From positions 1 to 11,632 of the forward strand of contig DQHR01000105.1 of assembly GCA_003531155.1 (NCBI GenBank): a DNA stretch of 11,632 nt, read 5' to 3'. The DNA comes from Bacteroidales bacterium. GTDB taxonomy: Bacteria; Bacteroidota; Bacteroidia; Bacteroidales; Tenuifilaceae. How positions within the stretch are numbered: the stretch's first letter is position 1; each line of letters starts with the position of its first letter. A program made the translations under genes and the position numbers. Under the pieces are notes generated by a model. It was not told the DNA's origin and made no database searches. It worked only from the letters and a program-made list of their open reading frames with translations. Positions 7,915 through 11,632 of this stretch are shown here, piece by piece.

Positions 7915-8490
7915 ATGATTAAGAAAATTACTTTATTAGTTGCCGTAGTTGCTATTTCTACTGCTGCTTTTGCTCAAATTCAATTTGGTGTTAAAGGTGG
8001 CGTTAACATGGGTAACATTAAATTGAGCGGCGGTGGAATATCTGCTGACACTAAGATGCAAATAGGCTTTCAGGTTGGTGGTTATGCTAGTTTTGGTATT
8101 AATGAGCAAATATCAGTTCAGCCAGAAGTTCTTTTCCAACAAGGGGGTTGTAAATTCGATGAAGATTTTTCTAAAGAACCTCTAAAGGCAAATATGATTG
8201 TCGTTCCTATCATGTTTAAATATTCTTTAGATGCTATTAAGTTGATGGCAGGTCCTCAACTTGGTTATATTCTTTCAGCTGAAATTGATGGTGAAGATGT
8301 AACTGGTGAAGATGCATTTGACATGAACAAACTTGATTATGGTATTGCTTTTGGTGCTGGCTATGAGTTAGAGAGCGGCATTGGTTTTGATGCTCGTTAC
8401 TATTTTGGTTTGGCTAACTTAACTAAAGCGGATGAATTGACTGTAAAAGCTAGTGGAATTCAGTTATCAGTATATTATACATTTAAGTAA
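7915..8490 (+). CDS. Small outer-membrane beta-barrel protein (porin-family, PF13568-like)
   Basis: The 191-residue product starts with a clear signal peptide, MIKKITLLVAVVAISTAAFA, cleaved before Q21. The mature protein alternates polar and hydrophobic or aromatic residues, as expected for transmembrane strands. Family-like landmarks are FGVKGGVNMG near the mature start, ISVQPEVLFQQGG (about 65-77), VVPIMFKYS (about 96-104), LMAGPQLGYIL (about 110-120), ARYYFGLANL and the aromatic C-terminal strand LSVYYTFK. This arrangement matches the Bacteroidota outer-membrane beta-barrel family (often annotated 'porin family' or PorT-like), usually about 200 residues long. It probably forms an eight-strand barrel; I cannot infer a ligand. 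The gene is monocistronic by its own promoter and terminator, and divergent from the giant surface protein gene. That layout allows coordinated control but does not show it. Confidence 0.85.
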   Translation: MIKKITLLVAVVAISTAAFAQIQFGVKGGVNMGNIKLSGGGISADTKMQIGFQVGGYASFGINEQISVQPEVLFQQGGCKFDEDFSKEPLKANMIVVPIMFKYSLDAIKLMAGPQLGYILSAEIDGEDVTGEDAFDMNKLDYGIAFGAGYELESGIGFDARYYFGLANLTKADELTVKASGIQLSVYYTFK

Positions 8491-8510
8491 TATTTGCTGA
8501 CTTATTATTC

Positions 8511-8547
8511 AATGGCTGTCTTTCAGGCAGCCATTCTTTTTTCTTTT
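8511..8547 (+). terminator. Rho-independent terminator after the outer-membrane protein gene
   Basis: AATGGCTGTC (8511-8520) pairs with GGCAGCCATT (8526-8535) in a 10-bp stem with one G-U pair and a TTTCA loop. A T-rich tract follows (six T at 8537-8542, then C and four T). It begins 20 nt after the stop codon. Confidence 0.85.
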
Positions 8548-8549
8548 GA

Positions 8550-8580
8550 CCCTGTAAGAGTTAAACCCTTACAGGGTTTA
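8550..8580. repeat. Compact overlapping inverted repeats upstream of ribE
   Basis: Two hairpins share the same bases and cannot form together. Stem A pairs CCCTGTAAG (8550-8558) with CTTACAGGG (8568-8576), 9 bp with a 9-nt loop. Stem B pairs TAAACCCT (8562-8569) with AGGGTTTA (8573-8580), 8 bp with a 3-nt loop. The element ends 14 nt before the candidate -7 box of ribE, so it overlaps the -33 region and lies upstream of the predicted transcript. This makes a dispersed palindromic repeat or a protein-binding site more likely than a riboswitch. It could also act as a second terminator for the preceding gene. Confidence 0.55.
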
Positions 8581-8593
8581 TTGTTTAATTTCA

Positions 8594-8601
8594 TACCTTT
8601 G
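8594..8601 (+). promoter_or_regulatory. Candidate -7 promoter element of ribE
   Basis: TACCTTTG matches the Bacteroidota TAnnTTTG consensus and lies 24 nt before the ribE ATG, giving a very short leader. No TTTG is seen at -33. No FMN riboswitch is visible between the preceding terminator and the start. Confidence 0.5.
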
Positions 8602-8625
8602 TAACATAATTTTAATCGATAATTT

Positions 8626-9240
8626 ATGTTTTCAGGAATTGTTGAAGAACCCGCAAAGGTTGTTGGGCTTGTAAAGGATAAAGAGAATCTTCATATCACA
8701 TTGTCATGCTCATTCGTCGATAGTTTAAAGATTGATCAGAGTATTTCACACAATGGAGTTTGTTTAACTGTTGTTAAAAAAGAGGGAAATACCTATACTG
8801 TCACTGCAATAAAGGAGACCCTCGAAAAATCGAACCTAGGTTTATTAAAGGATGGTGATAAAGTTAACCTTGAGCGCAGCATGAAAATTGATAGTCTTTT
8901 AGATGGGCATCTGGTTCAAGGACATGTCGACCAAACTGCTGTTTGCACTGAAATCACTGAGGCTGATGGTAGTTGGTACTTTACTTTCAAATACGATCCC
9001 AAAGTTGGTAATATCACAGTTGAGAAAGGATCTGTTTCAGTAAACGGTGTTAGCCTAACTGTTGTAAACTCCAAAGCCGACACTTTTCAAGTAGCTATAA
9101 TTCCGTATACTTACGAGCACACTAACTTTCATGAATTCAAAGTAGGTACAGTCGTTAACCTTGAGTTTGACATTGTTGGTAAATATATTACCAAACTGCT
9201 TAAACAATATATGGACTCGGGGCTTCTTGGAAATAAATAA
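8626..9240 (+). CDS. ribE: Riboflavin synthase (alpha chain)
   Basis: This cytoplasmic enzyme catalyses the last step of riboflavin synthesis, the dismutation of two 6,7-dimethyl-8-ribityllumazine molecules. The 204 residues form the two tandem lumazine-binding barrels of the family (about 1-96 and 97-192), with normal length. Landmarks are the diagnostic N-terminus MFSGIVEE, NGVCLTV (43-49), ETLEKSNLGLL (64-74), NLER (81-84), GHLVQGHVD (94-102), the second-barrel NGVSLTV (140-146), IPYTYEHTNF (159-168) and VNLEFDIVGKYITKLL (177-192), which leads into the C-terminal helix. By eye, C46, T48 and H100 correspond to active-site residues of the E. coli enzyme. The start is fixed by the conserved MFSGI. 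No other rib genes are nearby, which fits scattered riboflavin genes. The downstream histidine kinase begins 30 nt after the stop. Confidence 0.97.
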   Translation: MFSGIVEEPAKVVGLVKDKENLHITLSCSFVDSLKIDQSISHNGVCLTVVKKEGNTYTVTAIKETLEKSNLGLLKDGDKVNLERSMKIDSLLDGHLVQGHVDQTAVCTEITEADGSWYFTFKYDPKVGNITVEKGSVSVNGVSLTVVNSKADTFQVAIIPYTYEHTNFHEFKVGTVVNLEFDIVGKYITKLLKQYMDSGLLGNK

Positions 9241-9270
9241 TTTAGCGAAGACTTTTACCTTAATTGTATT

Positions 9271-10305
9271 ATGAAAATATCCCTTCGAAAAGAGATATCG
9301 GTTTACATTGCATTGGCTGCCGCAATTTTTTCGGGGATAACAATTCTTATTTTTATTAGCGGCAAAAACGATTATTTGTATCTGTACCCAATGGGTACAA
9401 TCCTAATTGTTTTTTCATTTGTTTATTTTAGTACAAACATAATTCTTAAACGAGGAACAGTTGAGAGGGCACGCACACTTTTCGATAATGTTAATTGGAC
9501 TTCCGAAGGATTATCAGAATTGGATTCATATAATCTGATTAATAAAGTAAATCAAGAAGTTCTTTCTCTTGCAAGTAATCAGACCCGAGAAATTGATAGA
9601 CTTAAGGAGATGGAGAAATACCGAAAAGAATATCTCGGGAATGTTTCACATGAATTGAAAACCCCAATATTCAATATTCAGGGTTACGTTCTAACACTTT
9701 TGGATGGGGGTTTAGAAGATCCTAGCATAAATCGAAAATACCTTGAGAGAACCGAAAAAAGTATTAACCGTTTAATATCGATTATTGAGGATTTAGAGAC
9801 GATATCGAGACACGAAGCGGGTGAGTTAAGGTTAGAAAAGGAAGATTTCAATATTGTTCAAGTTGTTGAGGAGATTTTTGAAGCTCAAGAAATACGCGCT
9901 ACAAAGAGGGATATCAAACTTATTTTCGATAAAAAGTATAAAACCCCAATTTTTGTTAACGCAGATAAGATGCGAATCTTTCAAGTATTGACAAACCTGA
10001 TAACCAATTCAATTTATTACGGCAAATCGGATGGACGGACTCGGGTTTCTTTTACTGAGGATAGACATAAGGTTTATATAGAAGTTAACGATAATGGTAT
10101 TGGAATTGCTGAAAGCGATATTTCTCGTGTTTTCGAAAGGTTTTATCGTGTAGATAAAAGCCGTTCGCGCGAACAGGGTGGAACAGGTCTTGGATTAGCT
10201 ATCGTTAAACATATTTTAGAAGCTCATAATGAAACAATTCGAGTTAAAAGTAAACTGGATAGAGGAACTTCATTTACCTTTTCTCTTTCTAGAGTAGAAA
10301 GTTGA
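9271..10305 (+). CDS. Membrane sensor histidine kinase (HisKA/HATPase_c, PhoR-like)
   Basis: The 344-residue product is an inner-membrane two-component sensor. Two hydrophobic segments (about 11-30 and 38-58) flank only a short periplasmic loop, GKNDYLYLYP. Little room is left for an extracytoplasmic sensor domain, so sensing may occur in or near the membrane. A linker with helical, charged sequence (about 60-120) leads to the HisKA phosphoacceptor motif SHELKTP with H127. The ATPase domain shows the N-box TNLITNS (N242, N246), the G1 box DNGIGI (274-279), the F-box FERFYRVDKSRSR (288-300) and the G2 box GGTGLGLAI (303-311). All catalytic boxes are intact, so it should be active. No response regulator is adjacent. 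The 30-nt gap after ribE contains no clear promoter or terminator, so co-transcription with ribE is likely. No Shine-Dalgarno is seen. The signal and partner are unknown. Confidence 0.93.
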   Translation: MKISLRKEISVYIALAAAIFSGITILIFISGKNDYLYLYPMGTILIVFSFVYFSTNIILKRGTVERARTLFDNVNWTSEGLSELDSYNLINKVNQEVLSLASNQTREIDRLKEMEKYRKEYLGNVSHELKTPIFNIQGYVLTLLDGGLEDPSINRKYLERTEKSINRLISIIEDLETISRHEAGELRLEKEDFNIVQVVEEIFEAQEIRATKRDIKLIFDKKYKTPIFVNADKMRIFQVLTNLITNSIYYGKSDGRTRVSFTEDRHKVYIEVNDNGIGIAESDISRVFERFYRVDKSRSREQGGTGLGLAIVKHILEAHNETIRVKSKLDRGTSFTFSLSRVES

Positions 10306-10339
10306 CAAAAGAGATTCTGGAATTGTTAATACACCCAAA

Positions 10340-11209
10340 TTATTTCTTATTGGTTTTGGTCATATCTTCCGGAACAACGACAATATAATCGGCCCTATTA
10401 ATATATTCCTTGGTTAGGCTTTTAATTGTGTCCTGTGAAACTGTACTTATGGTCATTACCTTCAGTTCTGGATGTAATTTTTTAATCCACCAAACTATAC
10501 CTTCAAAATTGTCAGAGTGGTAAGATCCGTTGTAATGAAGGAATAATTTATCTCTTTCCGAGTTTTTGAGAATAAAATAAGCCATTGTAGCATCTTTCGT
10601 AGCTTGAGCTTTTGGTATATTAGGTGTTGCATGACCTTCCCCCATTTTTAGCATTGCACTATAGCAAGCAACCGTCGAATCGTATAATTGTACAAGGTTA
10701 GGACTAACATATTTTAATGCTTCGGAAGACAGTTTCCTTAACCCTTCAAACCCCTTATCGTTTACTAATGCTGCATATCGTCTTGGTACATTCGTAGCAA
10801 TGAAAGGGATTTTTGATTTTAAAGCAAACTCCACTAAAGGTTTATAATCAGTTTTATAGTTTGTCCAAAGCCGAGCATCAGCCTCAAATTTTTCACTTTT
10901 GTATAAGCCACTTATGTATTCACTAAGGATTAATTGATTATCTGCCTCAAACATTTCAGCACCAAGTATCAGTTTCCCCTTTTTTTCTGCAAATAAATCC
11001 TTGGTTAGTTCTAACTGTAACCAATGTGCAATGGGGTTATCATGCAATTCTCCAAAGAAAACAATATCAGCCTCTGTTAGCCGATCAACCATTTTTGAAT
11101 ATTTTACTTCATCACCATTCTTATCAAAAAGGGCATAAGCAGGTTTATCGGTTTTAAAAGCAAAGCTTACTAGTGATGCTAAAAACAATAAAACAAATGA
11201 ATTTTTCAT
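10340..11209 (-). CDS. ChaN/DUF399-family putative heme-binding protein, exported
   Basis: The 289-residue product resembles the ChaN-like Cofac_haem_bdg family (PF04187), known from a heme-binding Campylobacter lipoprotein linked to iron uptake. Family-like motifs in order are VFFGELHDNPIAH (50-62), GAEMFEADNQ (83-92) followed by the SEYISGLY segment, FIATNVPRRYAALV (136-149), AQATKDATMA (201-210) and HYNGSYHSDNFEGIVWW (225-241). Conserved His, Glu, Asp and Arg residues in these motifs are present. The N-terminus MKNSFVLLFLASLVSFAF is a signal peptide, but it has no lipobox cysteine, so this copy is probably soluble in the periplasm rather than lipid-anchored. The C-terminus ends in a Lys/Thr-rich tail, TKTNKK. 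It is convergent with the histidine kinase (34-nt gap) and divergent from ileS. I see no good promoter box upstream. Heme binding is a family-level inference. Confidence 0.85.
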   Translation of the reverse strand: MKNSFVLLFLASLVSFAFKTDKPAYALFDKNGDEVKYSKMVDRLTEADIVFFGELHDNPIAHWLQLELTKDLFAEKKGKLILGAEMFEADNQLILSEYISGLYKSEKFEADARLWTNYKTDYKPLVEFALKSKIPFIATNVPRRYAALVNDKGFEGLRKLSSEALKYVSPNLVQLYDSTVACYSAMLKMGEGHATPNIPKAQATKDATMAYFILKNSERDKLFLHYNGSYHSDNFEGIVWWIKKLHPELKVMTISTVSQDTIKSLTKEYINRADYIVVVPEDMTKTNKK

Positions 11210-11350
11210 AGTAATTGTTGTTTAAGATATCAGCAACGAAATAACATAATTTGTATTGATTTGTTCATTGTCTTATAATTTGAGTTAAGCTATTGTTATA
11301 TAATGGCTAACACAAATAAATATTTTGAGAAGGGGTACCTATAATAACGA

Positions 11351-11381
11351 TTTGTTTTTATCAATCAGAAGCATATCTTTG
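11351..11381 (+). promoter_or_regulatory. Bacteroidota-type promoter of ileS
   Basis: TTTG (11351-11354) and TATCTTTG (11374-11381) are separated by 19 nt, a near-ideal match to the Bacteroidota housekeeping promoter. The -7 box ends 40 nt before the ATG, so the leader is about 34 nt, too short for a T-box. The rest of the 212-bp spacer to the divergent gene is AT-rich without other clear signals. Confidence 0.75.
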
Positions 11382-11421
11382 TGGGTTTTTAATTTGATTA
11401 TAAGCGTAATTCACTTTTTAA

Positions 11422-11632
11422 ATGAAACCGAAATTTCAAGAGTACAAAGGACTAGATTTGTCGCAGGTTAATAAAGATGTGCTGAAAACCTGGGAGAAAA
11501 ACGACACATTCAAGAAAAGTTTGAGTACCCGTAAGGGACATCCTGATTATGTTTTCTACGAGGGGCCACCATCAGCGAATGGAATACCTGGTATTCACCA
11601 TGTAATGGCTCGAACAATTAAAGATATTTTCT
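11422..11632 (+). CDS. ileS: Isoleucyl-tRNA synthetase, N-terminal 70 residues (partial)
   Basis: This is the start of the class I synthetase that charges tRNA-Ile; the frame runs off the right edge. The N-terminus MKPKFQEYKGLDLSQVNKDV, then WEKNDTFKKS and YVFYEGPPSANGIPGIHHV, is characteristic of the IleRS type found in Bacteroidota. The segment GPPSANGIPGIHHVMAR carries the HIGH-like ATP-binding signature as GIHH. TIKDIF follows, as in full-length homologues, which are usually over 1,000 residues. The ATG at 11422 fits the family's N-terminal length and the promoter just upstream. Confidence 0.96.
   Translation, partial: MKPKFQEYKGLDLSQVNKDVLKTWEKNDTFKKSLSTRKGHPDYVFYEGPPSANGIPGIHHVMARTIKDIF

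Noticed and set aside
8550..8625. FMN riboswitch before ribE
   Set aside because: The space between the hairpin element and the ATG is under 50 nt, with none of the conserved multi-stem FMN aptamer sequence, and the hairpins lie upstream of the predicted transcript start.
10285..10301. Hairpin CTTTCTA/TAGAAAG at the end of the histidine kinase gene, as terminator
   Set aside because: It is inside the coding region, AT-rich, and has no T-run after it on either strand.
11210..11421. T-box leader or attenuator for ileS
   Set aside because: The predicted leader is about 34 nt and contains no stem or T-box sequence.

Overview
The window looks like part of a Bacteroidota chromosome, probably an environmental relative of the Bacteroidales. 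Four things point there. The sequence is AT-rich. Three genes have upstream matches to the Bacteroidota promoter (TAnnTTTG at -7, in two cases with TTTG at -33). Most starts lack a Shine-Dalgarno sequence. The protein families also fit: a giant secreted beta-strand-repeat protein, a small outer-membrane beta-barrel, and an IleRS N-terminus of Bacteroidota type.

Positions 1-7411 (minus strand) hold one uninterrupted reading frame of 2,470 codons that runs off the left edge. It starts with a signal peptide and continues as Thr/Asn/Gly/Ser-rich beta-strand repeats. Two landmark modules recur at long range: a 'YYSY..G.W....W' segment (a degenerate copy near residue 26, then residues 650 and 1635) and an 'FPIG...Y.P..I' segment (residues 533, 1484 and 2419). 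The protein is therefore built from super-units of about 950 residues. It is probably an exported surface or adhesin-like protein, possibly a type IX secretion cargo, but the C-terminus that would show this is outside the window.

Positions 7412-7914 are a 0.5 kb AT-rich divergent intergenic region. It carries candidate promoters for both flanking genes, a perfect 12-bp palindrome and a pair of small hairpins. I see no convincing gene in it.

Positions 7915-10305 (plus strand) hold a small outer-membrane beta-barrel protein with its own promoter and a strong terminator. Next come a compact inverted-repeat element, riboflavin synthase (ribE), and a membrane sensor histidine kinase 30 nt downstream that is probably co-transcribed. 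No response regulator is present.

Positions 10340-11209 (minus strand) hold a ChaN/DUF399-type putative heme-binding protein, convergent with the kinase. Positions 11422-11632 (plus strand) hold the first 70 codons of isoleucyl-tRNA synthetase (ileS), behind a near-ideal Bacteroidota promoter.

The housekeeping genes (ribE, ileS) look ordinary. The accessory interest lies in the giant repeat protein, its regulatory region and the hairpin element before ribE.
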